A stretch of DNA of 64,000 bases from Agroathelia rolfsii (Eukaryota; Basidiomycota; Agaricomycetes; Amylocorticiales; Amylocorticiaceae), in contig JABRWF010000006.1 in assembly GCA_018343915.1 (NCBI GenBank), positions 3,596,001-3,660,000 on the forward strand, in the 5' to 3' direction. The first letter of the stretch is position 1; each line of letters begins with the position of its first letter. The notes under the pieces are model-generated. The model saw only the letters and a program-made list of their open reading frames with translations, was not told where the DNA came from and did not search any database. Of the stretch, positions 24,040 through 36,784 are shown one piece after another. Position numbers and translations under genes: made by a program.

Positions 24040-24950
24040 GATTGGTCATCTTGCAGGTTATAGTGTATTCGTCAATTATCAAAATGCTATCCAAGTAGGA
24101 TATGATCCAAATCCAAATGGCTTTGCAGCAGTTGCACATGTTGAGAAATCAACCTGATCAAAGCCGACGGTGGTAAAGACAAGATTGGCGGTTTCAAGGT
24201 TACTAGTAGTATGAACAAGCTCTTTCTGCATTGCTTCACGAGAATTGAGTCTACAATATTACATAGAGGCGGTTAATAAATAAGCAGCAGGAATATTTTG
24301 AAGAGCTCATATGGAAACTTGAATGAGAGAAAATCCATGTACTGTATGATTGATTAAGTCTGAGTCAAGAAACGGCGGGTTACATTGTATTGTGTTGAAA
24401 TAAAAAGTGGTGTAAGTGAGGTAAGGTTGCTTTGCTAGTACCTGTAAAGTATAATGCATCATGTTGACCAGATGTTTTGTAATGGTAGGATGAACTTACA
24501 GAAAAATGCCGAAAAATTTAGAATAGATGCCTTCAGCTAGCTCAAACCAGCAAATCAGATTCAATTGCGGATAATTGTGATAAGAAATCCTGAGTATTTA
24601 CAGTGAGCGGTCTGTAACGCTCGGGCTAAAATGGAACATGCGGAAATTACACCACGCACAACCGGTTGGACTATCCATCCAATTTTTGTCTAGCTTACAA
24701 AGGTCCTGACAACCCCTGTTTCCGGGAACATGTCACTCTAGCTCAGCCAGATTGTTCCACAATTATTCAGCGAGTCATTTCTGTGATTATTGGTCACATC
24801 CGTTACACAGTCCAAGTATATTCATATATTAAACTATTGCTGCTTTATACCTGTGTTTAATTTTTATTTGATAAGCTTACCGATAGCACAATTCGTGCTA
24901 AATAACTATGAAAACATCCAACATATTGAGTTACTCTCAGAGTTACTGGT
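24040..24950 (-). pseudogene. Truncated DUF6534 copy (3' portion only)
   Basis: The minus strand repeats the last exons of the DUF6534 genes: a tail LNSREAMQKELVHTTSN is at about 24255-24200, and the preceding TM exon is recognisable but degraded. The region corresponding to the NTG exon (about 24850-24900) has in-frame stops. There is no N-terminal half: the copy ends near 24950 and the 3' flank of gene B begins at once. It is a partial unit left by unequal duplication or deletion. Confidence 0.6.
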
Positions 24951-25089
24951 AGTCAAGCCCAAATTGTATGTTGCACTGGTTTGAATTTGTCGTTGCAAAG
25001 ATTACACATTTGTATTGTATTTATCATTAAATAGAACACTATCCAAGGAAGGTCTGATCTTAATAATGATTTGTAGCGGTTGTGCATGC

Positions 25090-27052
25090 TTAGAGGTCCA
25101 TTTGGTCAAACCCAACAGTGGTAAAAACAATGTTAGTAGTTTCAGCATCGCGAGCAACATGAGCAAGCTCTTTCTGCATTGCTTCACGAGAATTGAGTCT
25201 ATTTTATGGCATGGAGGCAGTTAATAAACAAACAGCAAAATGGCTCAATGAGCTCACATGGAAATAAGAGAACAGGCATATACTGTATAACTGAGTAAAT
25301 CACAATTACGAGTTTGAGTCAAGAAATAGTGGCTTACATCGTGTCATGTTAAAATAAAAAGGGGTATAAGTCAGACTAGGTTGCTGTACTAGTATCTGCA
25401 AACCATTATTCACCGGTTTTATTAGATATCTCAGAACGGCAAAATGTATGCACTTACAACAGCAGCAGCAAAAATGCCAAAAATTCTAACATAGACATGG
25501 TCAGCTAGCCTGAACCTATAAAGCAGACAAGACCGCAAACAGTTACGTGACGAGAAGTCCTAACATGTCATAGTAAGCAGTTTAAGCATATTCCCATATC
25601 AAAGTATCGCTATTTCATACCAGTGTTTAATACATATTTAATAAGCTTATTAATTACACGATCAATTCTAAACAATCAACACGAGAACACCCAATGGCAT
25701 ATGGAGTTACTACGACATGAGGTAAGGGCAAATGGAAGATAGAACTTACCGGGCAGATGATGTCCGACTCTTTCCAAGATGATAAATAGTACTTATTGAA
25801 ATAGTTACATCGCAAATGGCTATCACGAATATTCTTGTACTTCCTGAGCCCTACATGTTGAAGATTGAGATGGATTGTCGTGAAAAATAAGCATACAAAT
25901 TACTCACAACAAGCAAATCACCTTGCGCTAATGTATAACGCGTTGGTAAAATCAAGCTTCGGAAAATTATTACTCCTCTATTTGGATATGTAATTCATAG
26001 CTTACCTTATGATCCCAATTGCTTTTGATCTGGTTGTCAGAGATATTTGATAATCAATGAATAGATAATGTTTATACTTATTGTTGAAACTATTAGTATG
26101 AATTTAAATAAGTCTTGTATTAAGAAACTCATACCGACAGTAATCGACATACCTAGCAAAATCAAAGCCATAATTGCCTATATAATTGTCAGCGGGAACC
26201 AAAACTACAACCATGATTAAAGAAAAGACTGTTACAATTATAGTGGGAAGGAGACGGCGGCGACCATTGACTATTGAAACAGGTATATTAATCCGATGAT
26301 CAAGTCCTTTTTTAGTCTACTTACGATAATAGATGCGCATAGCGAAAAAGCTTTGAAAAATAGCCCTGCTCATTCCGATGCTTGATTTAAAAAATCGTTT
26401 GAAACTTACCATTGTGTAATCGTGCTCAAAAGCGTCTTGCCCAGTTGCTTAAAATGCATGTTACTGTACACATTCAGAGTCACTTACCGAGACAATGCTT
26501 TCAGCCTACAGGATAGCAATCAGGAGAGAATAGTTCTGATATCATTATGTGTGTTCACTCCTACCAACAAACTCCTATAGTGTCCGTCAATATGAGTAAA
26601 TGTCTTAGAGTGAAGGTCTATACTCACCATATAACTTTTGTTTCTATCCGCAAACCATCAAAGGACTCAACGGTGTAGAAATATGTAATATGGCCGATTA
26701 ATACTGCATTAAGCGTTTCCAATAGCCTAAATCATTCGATGTGACAGTGATGTCAGTGAACATAAATAAGACCGCAGGGAAAATTACACACATCAAGACG
26801 CCAACCTGGATAAGCCATCAAGTCGGATACTTTGAATGAGCTGAGATAGGCTTACGAGACATTTAAGAGGAAGTGAGTCATTTGCTGAGTGTTTAGTGTA
26901 ATACATGTAGCATTGCAGGCACGTAATGCCAAAGACTCTAGAGTTTAGAATGCATTAGCTCGCTAGAAGAAAAAGCACTAGGTACAAGAGACATACACCA
27001 TTGACGTTACGGCTGCAATTTCCAGTGGGCCTAGGTTCCATTCCACTGACAT
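25090..27052 (-). CDS. DUF6534-type seven-helix membrane protein B
   Basis: ATG at 27052 (MSVEWNLGPLEIAAVTSMV) to TAA at 25090, many short exons collinear with gene A at roughly 70-85% nucleotide similarity by eye. The tail reads LNSREAMQKELAHVARDAE and ends ...GFDQMDL, about 17 residues earlier than gene A because CTC TAA replaces the longer tail. It is otherwise the same family: probable plasma-membrane protein of unknown role. Not every internal splice junction was checked. Confidence 0.6.
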
Positions 27053-27223
27053 GGTGGTCGAGGAGTCGGTGCGGATGTAGTGCATGCGCCGGAATTCCAG
27101 AACTTGAAATAAAATAGAAAAAGCGATAAAACCTAAAGAAGCTGAGTAAGCTGACAATTGAGTTATAGTACAGCATAGCATATTTGACAAATCACAACCG
27201 AGCACATTCAAAAGACGAATGAT

Positions 27224-27350
27224 CACAGCGGGGGATTTTTTTTTTTTTCAAATGATATTTGCCCTTAGCCGATCGGCAAACGAGTCTTAGCCAATCATAT
27301 GGCTTGTTTCTCATCTGTTAATGCGAATATCATCTGAAACCCCCGCCGTG
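27224..27350. mobile_element. 127-bp MITE inserted in the duplicated flank of gene B
   Basis: Terminal inverted repeats begin CACAGCGGGGG on the left and CACGGCGGGGG on the reverse of the right, continuing into a paired TGATATT-GC region. The element is flanked by GAT on both sides (27221-27223, 27351-27353). The corresponding flank of gene A (around 23110-23130) reads GAATGATGGAG uninterrupted, which is a natural empty site. A 3-bp duplication is compatible with a PIF/Harbinger-type element, though GAT is not the usual TWA. Confidence 0.8.
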
Positions 27351-27353
27351 GAT

Positions 27354-28090
27354 GGAGTTAGAGTGCATCAGGGACAGGTTTGAGCCGCTGTGGTATGTCT
27401 AGGCAGGGAACATCCGCATAGCATTCATTACAATGCGAATGAGCTAGATACCGCTAATTTGGCACAGACACCAATTTGGATCGGTGGTCAACCAGCAAGC
27501 CCGATCCAGAAGACCATGATTACTAATGTTGCTTATCCGAGAAAGAACCGGTGATGTTGTCCCGAAGCAGCCGCCATCCGGTGATCTTTGTTCGGAAAAG
27601 GTAAGGGGATTATTGGCGAGGTCTGAAGCTTCTGAAACATAAACATGCCCATGTGTGCTAAGGATTCAAACAAGGTCTCGATGTTGAGCTGTATACTAGT
27701 TATAGCGAGCTTTAGCAGTGAAGACACATATAGAAGACAATACAGGTGCTTATAGACCAGGGGAAACCGATGGATAGGCGTGCGAAACCATCAATTTCAA
27801 TGCTTTGACTTGAATATATGGACTCGGAGCGTAGTTATGGAGACTATTCAAGGCCACTACGTAGTTTTACTATTTTTTAAGATGCAAAGTCTTGGAGCTG
27901 CACGCCTGTACAACTCAACATTGCAGAAGAAAGCTGGGGGGACTAAATATGAAGGGTGATTGGGACCTTCGAGAAATACAAGATTACCTCGTGGCAAGCT
28001 CTAGCTTCTTGAAGATTATGGTAGTCAGGTCCAACTTACATATTGCACTGGTTTGGATTCGTCATTTCAAACATTACATACTTGTGGTAT
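27354..28090. repeat. 5' flank of gene B, part of the duplicated unit
   Basis: Collinear with the flank of gene A, starting GGAGTTAGAGTGCATCA and ending near a block containing TTGAAGATTA and a TACATATTGCACTGG motif. No gene is seen. Confidence 0.55.
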
Positions 28091-28138
28091 ATTTGTAATT
28101 AAATAAAACACTATCCAAGTAAGGTATGGTCCGAATGA

Positions 28139-29721
28139 TTATTTGTAGCAGTTGTACATGCCGAGATCAACTTGATCAAAACCGACAGTAGTAAAGACGA
28201 CGTTAGCAGTCTCAGAATCGCGAGTAGCATGGGTAAGCTCTTTCTGCACTGCCTCACGGCAATTGAGTCTATGGGCAAAAGAAACGATCAATAAGTGAGC
28301 AGGAGGAATATTTCGAAGAGCTTACATGGAAGTGAGAGAACACGCATATACTATGTGATTGATTAAGCTGCAGTTATGAGTCTGGGCCTGAGTCGAGAAA
28401 CAGCAGCTTATATCGTGTCATGTTGAAATAAAAAGGGGTGTAAGTAAGAAAATGTTTATATAGCAATATCTGTAAATCATCATTTATCGTGTTTATCAGA
28501 TATTTAGTAAATGGTGAAGTGCATGGTGCGCTTACAGTAACAGCCGTGATGATGCCTAAAAACTTGGAACAAACCGTGATGGTGTAAGCTACCAGTGGTT
28601 TGAACCAATAATGCAAATAGGGCTGTAGATGATTACGTGGTAAGAAGTCCTGGGTATTTACAATGAGAGGTCCGAGCGTAGTATTCCCATATTAAATTAT
28701 CACTGCCTCGTACCGGTGTTTAATCAGCTTGTTGATAGCACGATTCGTGCAGAAGAGTCAACATAAAAAAGTATAATAGTATACCTGGTTATAGCTTATT
28801 GGTGAGGCGAACTGAAGATAGAACTTACCGAGCAAGTGTCCGGCTCTTTCCAAGACAATATATGGTACCTATTGAAATAAACGTATCACAAATAACTGTA
28901 ACGACCATTCTCACGCTCCCCGAGTCCTGGACGTTGAAGATGATGGTAAATTATGGAAACACTAAACATCCAAGTTACTCACAATGAATAAATCATTTTC
29001 TAATTGTGAATATGGCATTTGCAAGATTAAACTTGTAAAATTAACGTCTCTTTATTTCAATATACAACTTCTAGCTTACCCTGTGATATTGATAACTTTT
29101 AATTTGGTTGTTAGAGAGAGTTATAGTCAGCGAATAGACATCCATACATAGTGTTGAAACTAGCGTTTTAAATATAGATGAGTGCTTATTAGGACATCCG
29201 TAAGGTTAGTAATTAAACATACTAATTACTATGCATTTTCATCCTTACTAAAAAGCTTCTATATAGTCCATCAATATGTGCGGACACGCAAGGAAAAATC
29301 TATACCCACCACGGGACTTCTACTTGCATTTCCGGGTTTTCAAAGGACTTGACAGTATAAAAATAAAGGATATGGCCAATGCATGTTGGATCAAGTGTTT
29401 CCAGCGCCCTGAATACCTATATCTTAGCGGAAAAAAAAAATTACACAACAAAACTATATACATCAATACGCCGACCTGGCATAAATCAGGTACCCATTTG
29501 AACGATTCAATCGACTTGAATAAACTCACAAGGCATTTGAAAGAAAGTGTATCGTTCTTCGAGTGTTCATCGTAATAGATATAGCATTGGAGACACGTAA
29601 TGCCAAAAAACCTAGAGTTCAGTTGAATTTCCTGGTACAAATAGCACTTGATCCGAGAGACGCACATTGTTGAAGTTATAGTTGCAATTTCCAGGGGGCC
29701 TAGGGACAATTCTTTCGACAT
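28139..29721 (-). CDS. DUF6534-type seven-helix membrane protein C, possibly decayed
   Basis: ATG at 29721 (MSKELSLGPLEIATITSTM) to TAA at 28139. It contains the FGITCLQCYIYYDEHS exon, the signature region and the tail LNCREAVQKELTHATRDSE. The span is about 350-450 bp shorter than in A, B and E, and one central exon block corresponding to about 26130-26480 in B appears to be missing near 29200. The C-terminal end is frameshifted relative to A (GFDQVDLGMYNCYK). It may be a pseudogene or a shortened protein. Confidence 0.45.
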
Positions 29722-30860
29722 GGTGGTCAAGGAGTGACTGTGCGCGCTATGCCAGCGCACAAGTTTCCGGAATGAGAGCCGTAAAGCTTAAGAAAACTGA
29801 ATAAGCTTGAATCGATTGGATCTCGGAGCAACGACAAGGTAGTAGGTTCGCTGAATCATATCCGGGTGCATCCACACGACACCCGACGGAGTTAGAGTGC
29901 ATCAAGGACAGGTTCAAAGTACATGTAATTTAAACTGTTGCAATCTGTCTGAGCAGGGAACATCCCCACGGCGTTAATTACGCTGACAGCACGATTTGCA
30001 TAGACGCCGCTAATTTGGTACAGACACTGAGTTAAATGAGTATCCAAAAAGCTAGGGACCAGCGAGCTTGATCCAGACAGTTATGATTATCCGCAACAGA
30101 TCATCAATCCAGGTATCGATTGCTGTTTGTCCAAGCAAAAACCAATAATGCAGTCGCGGAGGGGCCATCATCTGGTGAATTTTCGTCTTGAGAAAGGGAA
30201 AGGAAACTAGTAGCGAGCCCCTAAAACATGTCTGCGCTTGTGTAAGTATAAACACATGGCTAATGTAGGCCGTGGAGGCCATCAGAGTACAATGCATAAT
30301 GGTACTGGCAAGGGCATAACATAACGAAGAGGGTAAGGGGAAAGAAAGGTGGGATAAGACAGGATCATAGATTACTTACATGGAAATATAGCAGCAAGCC
30401 TTGAAGATCATGATGAATTCGGACAAGGCTCAGACAAAGAATTGTACCATAGGTATATAATCACTCTTATTCCTGCAGCAAAGACGCATAAAAAAGAAAG
30501 TTAAACGACACAATCATTTATAGAGTAACAGAAGTGCGGGGGATAGGTGCGTGGAAGTTCGGTGGAACTAAGTTTATGAGATCTTAGTAACTCAAATATG
30601 TGGACTTGGAGTGTTAAAATGGGAGGCCACTGGCACTCGAGTACTCAAGGGCATATACCCTTTATAGATTATATCTAGGTATAAATGAGGAGCAATCAGC
30701 TATCAAGATACTGAATAAGTGTCGTTGAAAGCACGAATAGAATCTTATATGCCGTAGTGCATAATGGGTAGTAAGCACATATTCAAACGGATGGTTTGAT
30801 ATACTAGTATTTTATCACGTGGTAGATTTTTTTAGTTAATCTATTTTAACCCTTATCAAT
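29722..30860. repeat. 5' flank of gene C, part of the duplicated unit
   Basis: Matches the flank upstream of gene E (about 39124-40110) along most of its length, including a stretch around 30160-30240 similar to 39545-39650. No coding region is supported. Confidence 0.5.
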
Positions 30861-30866
30861 AATAGA

Positions 30867-31075
30867 AGGAGGCCTACACACAAACGTCAAAAAATTAGAT
30901 CCCGTAATATAAAATTTTATTTGCCATATTTGTAGTATCCTCATTTAGCTACCGCTGTACACACAAACGTCATAAGTTTAGATCCCGTAATCTAATTTTT
31001 CACTTCTCCTGTCATTCAAAATATTAGTTGTTGAAAAATTAGATCCCGTAACATAAATTTTCACATGCCCTGTTT
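30867..31075 (+). repeat. Three degenerate tandem copies of a Helitron-5'-end-like motif
   Basis: CTACACACAAACGTCA followed by TTAGATCCCGTAA occurs at about 30874, again at about 30958, and as a partial copy (ATTAGATCCCGTAA) at about 31037. The period is roughly 75-85 bp. The same CTACACACRAACGTCA sequence reappears at about 45915. Position and orientation fit the 5' region of the Helitron-like element ending at 31780; that link is inference. Confidence 0.5.
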
Positions 31076-31189
31076 TGTCTATCCTCATTTTGTTTTATTC
31101 CTGTATTCTTTTAGTCATAAAAATCAGTCGTCAAAAATTTGTCAATATTTGAATATGAGTTTCTAAGCCGCTTTTGTGTAGCATCCAAC

Positions 31190-31780
31190 CAGGGACGTCA
31201 CGAGAGACAAATCACAAAAGAGAGAGAGACTTGGAGCTGGTATAGTGTCGATTACCTATCCTACTTGACTACATACATAATCCATATTTATACCTATCCT
31301 AAGATAAAAATCACGAGTATGCAAATGTAAGAAAACCAACTGATGAATGTAAACATATTCATTGCGGAATGGAAACCTATTGTAAGCTAATGCCAAGAAA
31401 TTGAAGAAATAAGAAATATTGAAAACAAGTAACAGGCGTTATATCACCAAACTGGTCAGCCTCACTCCGAAGGGTCTTAATCCGTTACACTTTGCAAGCG
31501 TTGTAGTTCAATCTGTATCTTGGTACCATACTTCGTTTCCTTTTCTCATTGTGAAAACTTGAATTTTGTTATTTATTTGGTGTGTATAGAGGTAGATTTT
31601 ACCTGATGCATGCTAGGTATTTCTCTACCCTCACACACAGCCAATCAAGCGTTTTAATCATGTTAGGCTGTTTGCCAGTGCTATATGAAATTTTGACACA
31701 ATGATTTGGATTCAAGGTAATTTGACCCGATAGAATTTGGTTTTTATTTTTTATTGCGTGCGGAGCACAAGTAATGCTAG
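31190..31780 (+). mobile_element. Helitron-like non-autonomous repeat, copy 2
   Basis: Inverted partner of 5420-6020, over 90% identical by eye. The 3' terminus shows CGTGC-GGA-GCAC hairpin, about ten bases, CTAG at 31777-31780 and a following T. With the motif block at 30867-31075 it could form one element of about 0.9 kb. No protein is encoded. Confidence 0.6.
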
Positions 31781-31847
31781 TCATACTACAAGGCGAACCG
31801 GAGTGATACTGGCACAAATCGAATTACTCCAACTGTTTCAGTCCGCA

Positions 31848-33832
31848 TTATGCGTGGTCATCAATTGTCCTAATTACAGTCGGTTCAACAGCGACGGAAG
31901 TGAAAATATCATCTCCCGGCCCCATACTGCGACCAATATTACCAATCTCTTTTTGCACGGCCGCCCGGGAGTTGAGTCTATAGCAAAATGTACTCAGTAA
32001 AATATGTTGAGAATTACCAGCAGCTCTCACATTGATATCACGGAGCATGCATATACTGTACGATTCATTTGATATGCAATGGCTTTTTATAATTAAGATA
32101 GAAAACATACATCGAGTTAAAATAAAATCATAAGGGGCATACGTGAAGACTTCTTGCTGCACAAAATACTAGGGAGTTATGGGATTGCTTGAGTATCTTA
32201 TAACATATCTAATTTGTATACTTACGACAATACTAGTGGCCAGAGCAAAGATTCTTTGATATGTTATTTATTAAAAATGAGATTCCAACGAAAAGATTGA
32301 GAAATTCATACGTTATCAAAAGTCCTAAGTATTATATCATGACTAATCAGTTTCAATTAGCAGCCGGCGCTTGTATGTTGAATAGGTATCACCAGTGTTC
32401 AAAGTATATTTAATTAGCTTATAGATTGCTTGGTCCGCACTAAAATGGGATGAATAAATTGAACAATGCAATTTTCTAGAAAAGAGTAAACCAACCCGAT
32501 TGTTTGCCTCCGAGTCTTTAAAAGATGAAAAATGGTACATGTTGTAATCATCACATCGGAAAAGAGTGAAACGAGAGTCCTAACGCTTCCAAGGCGCTGA
32601 AAATAGGAGGTAAAATTGATTATAAAGCCATGAAATAAAATATAATGGAACAACTGACACTGAAAAGAATAATCTGTTCGTGGGTAAAAGGCTTTGGCAT
32701 GATGAAGCTGTCACATAACGCCATTAGCCCACAAGCTAAGTAAATTATTCCCTCTTTCATGTTCTTACCCTCCAATCGCTATACCTAAAAGAAAATTTGC
32801 ATTCAGTTTCTAGCAGTTTAACAAATTATAAACATACCAATTACAGCAACTATCATCCCAAGCCGGAAATGAGTGTGGAAGAGTTAAGCTTCTGAGTGTA
32901 CTCACTTGAACTGCATGCAGACGCCAAAACCTATCAATTTCATTATTAGTGCGGCCCACGGCATAAAGAACAAGAAAAGTGATAGTTACGATTAGGACTG
33001 GCATGCAGAGATGATGCCCATTTACTATAATGGAAAGTTGTTCTGTTTGATTGTAAAGTAGTTAAGTGCTTCAGACCCACAGTAATAAACACGAATGGCA
33101 AAGAAACTAACGAAAAAAATAAGCATTAACCCGGATAGTGGAAATAATTTCGTTAGACTTACCACTGGGTGATATTACATGCAAAAGACTTTCATAACAG
33201 GTTAATACGTAGTGCACCACAAGTTTTCCTTCAGCAAAATTTATGAGCTCACTCACAGAGACAAAGCGTTGGACCTGTCGGTAAATTAGATGTCTATCAG
33301 ATAGCTGATAAGACAATCATGGAGATGTATCTTCCTACCCCAGAACTCCTATATAGCACCATTAGAATACATACTAAACACGGGAAAGGAAAAAGGAACT
33401 TACCATAATACAGTAGTGAACTTTTCTATTTCATCAAAGGATGCAACGGAGTAAAAATATAGCATGTGACAAATGGACGTTGTATCGGTGATTTCCAGGA
33501 TTCTAAAGATTCTAAAGCTGTTAGAGACAAATGGCACTTATTGACATGAAGAATAGTACATTAAGACAGCGACCTAATCGATTTTGCAAGAGTGAAATTC
33601 TACGCATAAGGATTGCTTACACTCAATTATGACTTACAAGGCATTTCAGAGCAATAGAGTCATTTGTAGAGTGGTCAACAAAATATAAGTAACTTTGCAA
33701 GCAGGTGACACCGGACATTCTGATAGTTAAACGTTGTCAGAGAAAGTTTGACTCATGTGCACAGCAGAAAGCATACATAGTTGATAATAAAGCTCCAATT
33801 TCCAATGGACCCAAGAAAGCTTCTGCTGACAT
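31848..33832 (-). CDS. DUF6534-type seven-helix membrane protein D
   Basis: ATG at 33832 (MSAEAFLGPLEIGALLST) to TAA at 31848. It ends LNSRAAVQKEIGNIGRSMG then ...TIDDHA. The exon with YTLNTG and the TM exon with ITQW/FFAIRIYYR-type sequence are present. By sequence this copy belongs with gene F rather than with A, B, C and E (LGPLEIGALLS versus LGPLEIAAVTS; VQKEI/F plus a G-rich tail). It lies between two stretches that are contiguous in the unit of gene E. The role is unknown; probably plasma membrane. Confidence 0.65.
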
Positions 33833-34164
33833 AGTGATCGAGTGTGTCTTCAGATGTTTTTGAGATACTTGCAAGGGCGGAACCAACACTGGGTTTCGTA
33901 GGCATCAATATCCATGTTTAAATCTAGAACCCAGCGTGCCGAAACCAGTGCACCGGTAATGCATATTGCAATAAGCCGGTTAATTCAGAGCAAGTGTAAA
34001 TATGAGTTATCAAGTGAATAGCTCGAGATCTGATGGGAAACGACTTGGATAACTCATATGAGACATCAACCGAAGAGCGCTAAGCACCAAAGTTGTTTGC
34101 ATCTTGCAGGGAAATCATGCTGGTATGCCTCAAGTTTTGAATATTGAGCACCTCACTTAAGAAG
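33833..34164. other. 5' flank of gene D
   Basis: No gene is seen; not obviously shared with the other units. Confidence 0.35.
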
Positions 34165-35850
34165 CTAGACATGGCTTTGGTACAAGACATCAATGTAAGT
34201 TACTCGTAACTAATAGCGGTAGTGTATTGGATACCCTAGTTGCTAGAGGGCGGCATATAATTGTCCCTGTGACCCTGAGTTCTCACTGGCACTGCCTCTA
34301 ATGTTTCAAGTTGGGACGGAACTAACACATCGTTTGCTGGACAAAATTTAAGCGCATTTCTTGTCAAACGCTTGAATATGGCGTCGCGCTCCCATGGAAA
34401 TGGCATCCACCGTCAAAAATTACATTCTGCATTAAAAAAAGATAGGCTTAAGTTCCGATTCCAGCTAAAAACCTGTGCACAAGACCGGCGGTGTGCTCAT
34501 TTGAGACATACCGGTAATACAGACTATTACCAGTATTTTTGAGTAGCAACTCGGAATTAGGCCGCGTTGGGTAATACGTAGCCAGCTTCATATTTGGAAG
34601 AATGGAAGATTGCCGATCAATTTAATGCACATAACCCATCTCTTGGTGTAACTTAGCTTGAAACGACCACAATAGCAATAATATAATTGATTGAGCATGC
34701 CCGATCATGGATATGGTACTTGGTTGACCTAATTAATCAACTTGCAGGAGCTCATGCCTATTACCTCCAGCATTAGTCAGTGAGAGAGCGGCGGAGGCAA
34801 GACTAATACGAACGATACTGAAAGCTAGAACAATGAGGGCGGTGTGAATGGTGGAATTAACAAGGATAGTATATAAACTGGGCACAAGTCGTAGGGACTT
34901 AAAATGTATGGTGAGGGTAAATTTGACGATGAGCGCAATTATATAGGGGATAATGGCATTGGCGGATGCAGAAAGGATGGCTTGGATGACGGCAACAAAA
35001 ACAATGACAGTGATAACAGTTTACGACGGCACAATTTAAATAGTGGCACATTAGCGGACATTGATGTGTGTGCACATTATAAGATTAATACTAGACAAAT
35101 ATTACAACCTTATAGCTGGATGGACTATATGCACATGAACCTGATTTCCGTCATTTTTATCATGTCCTTCTTAGTTACAATAGCAGTCCAAGGGATAGAT
35201 ATCGAAGGAGTGGATCAAATATCTACACATCACAGTGCGGTATAGAGCTGGTGATATAATGGTAAAAAATAAATAAATGAGAAAAAGGTTACATAAAAGC
35301 CGATGTATCAGAAAGAAGAGAGTGAAGGTGGGTAAGCAGGATTTTGGGTGAGTTAAAATAGGGCACCAGAAGTGATAGAGGCGATCAATCACGGACGGAA
35401 GCTAAGATATAGCAAGAGACATCAGCAGGAACAACAGAGACAGAAAACATGAGGGAGCATCAAGAAGGGACCGCCGTAACCCAGCTGTTCAGTGCCAAGA
35501 ACCTACCACTGGCAGGCTGACGTGTAGGTTTTTGTTGATGAAGGGATAGGGTTATGGATCATGGGTGGTGATAATGAAATGGCCTAAGAGCTCTGTAAGA
35601 GAGCAGGAAAGTGGTCAACAGAAGGTGGTGCCAGTGTATAACCGCAGAGCTAAAGCCGAAGCTGAAGCTGAAGCGCGCTGAAGACTCGAAAGTTAACCCA
35701 GGACGAACGGACAGCGGCGTATCCGGGCCGAGTCTAACACCAGATCAGGCCTGCATTCAGCCTTTTGCCTCTGCCGCTTTTTGCCCTTGGTTTCTTTATT
35801 CTGTGCTTCATCGAAGCTTCGTTGATAAAACTCACAGGGAAAATGCTGTC
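34165..35850 (-). pseudogene. Degraded copy of the membrane-protein locus at 40.2-41.9 kb
   Basis: Collinear with about 40130-41830 on the same strand. The best preserved part is a minus-strand exon at about 34325-34240 reading QLETLEAVPVRTQG, then HRD and YMPPSSN with a stop. Opposite 40800-41080 the equivalent segment (34760-35050) has several in-frame stops. A downstream block (35735-35810) matches 41665-41745 but in no common frame. It is best read as a decayed duplicate. Confidence 0.5.
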
Positions 35851-35854
35851 AGAA

Positions 35855-36780
35855 TCTCTTGAAGATAATAGACAGTACTTATTGAAATAGTCATGTTACA
35901 TAATGGCTATTACGAGTATTCTTATACTTCCCGAGTTCTATATCTCGAAACATTCATTACAACGCGAACAAGGCGGATATAGCTAATTTGGTATAGGCAC
36001 CAATTTGGAGTACCCAAATGGAAATAGGCCAGCAGACCTGATCCAGAGAGCTGTCATGGTTGCTTCACTAAAAACAAGCGACAACGATTTCACTAAAGAG
36101 CCCTCATAGTCAGTTGGGGTACTAATGCACAGTGGATAAGATTAAGCATGAAGAGAATAAAGGGAGATGGTAGACGGGACAAAACAGCATTAAACAGAAA
36201 TATATAAATATTACTAGTGGTACTTGCACTTTTATTAGCCATGAAATAATGATGGACTCAAACAAGAGTCGGATACAGGGCTGTGTATTAGAGATAGCGA
36301 GCCTCAGCAACAAATACGTATGCGGTGGGTGGTCTAGCGATATAGCAGCGCGGGGAAACCGAGGGGTATGCTGAACTATGCCCTCGGTGTTTTGATCTTG
36401 AATGTGTGAACTCGGGTGTGAGAACCGCGCCGGAGAGATAACACGGAGCTTGATGGAAGCAAGGAGAGTATAGCAAGGGAAATCATAAAAGGGGAGATGA
36501 TGAGTGGCGCGGATCGCACGGAGACACGAAGATGGATCACCGGCATTGATTCAACGGAGAACCAGTATTTTACTATTATTTTTTGGATATGCCAAGTCTT
36601 AGTACCGTATGTCTGTACACCTTACTAGGAAAGGTGGAGTGGCTAGACATGAGGGATAATCAAAGCTTTCGAGGGATATAGCATGAGCTCTTACTAGCTT
36701 CCTGGGGATTACCTGGCAGCCAGATTCAACTTATAAATTCCATTGACTTGAATTTTTCGCCTCTAAGACTACATATTCAT
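35855..36780 (-). pseudogene. Chimeric relic of a DUF6534 unit
   Basis: About 90 bp (35855-35945) match an internal exon/intron segment of the DUF6534 genes (equivalent to 21665-21750 in A). The sequence then jumps directly to the 5' flank block (CATTCATTACAACGCGAAC, equivalent to about 27425 in B), which continues to about 36780. The whole first half of the gene is missing. It looks like a deletion derivative of one unit. Confidence 0.55.
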
Positions 36781-36784
36781 GAGT

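Noticed and set aside
34904..35245. 113-codon plus-strand frame with many Asn, Asp and Gly
   Set aside because: Antisense to the degraded membrane-protein copy; not conserved as a frame in the twin at 40.9 kb.
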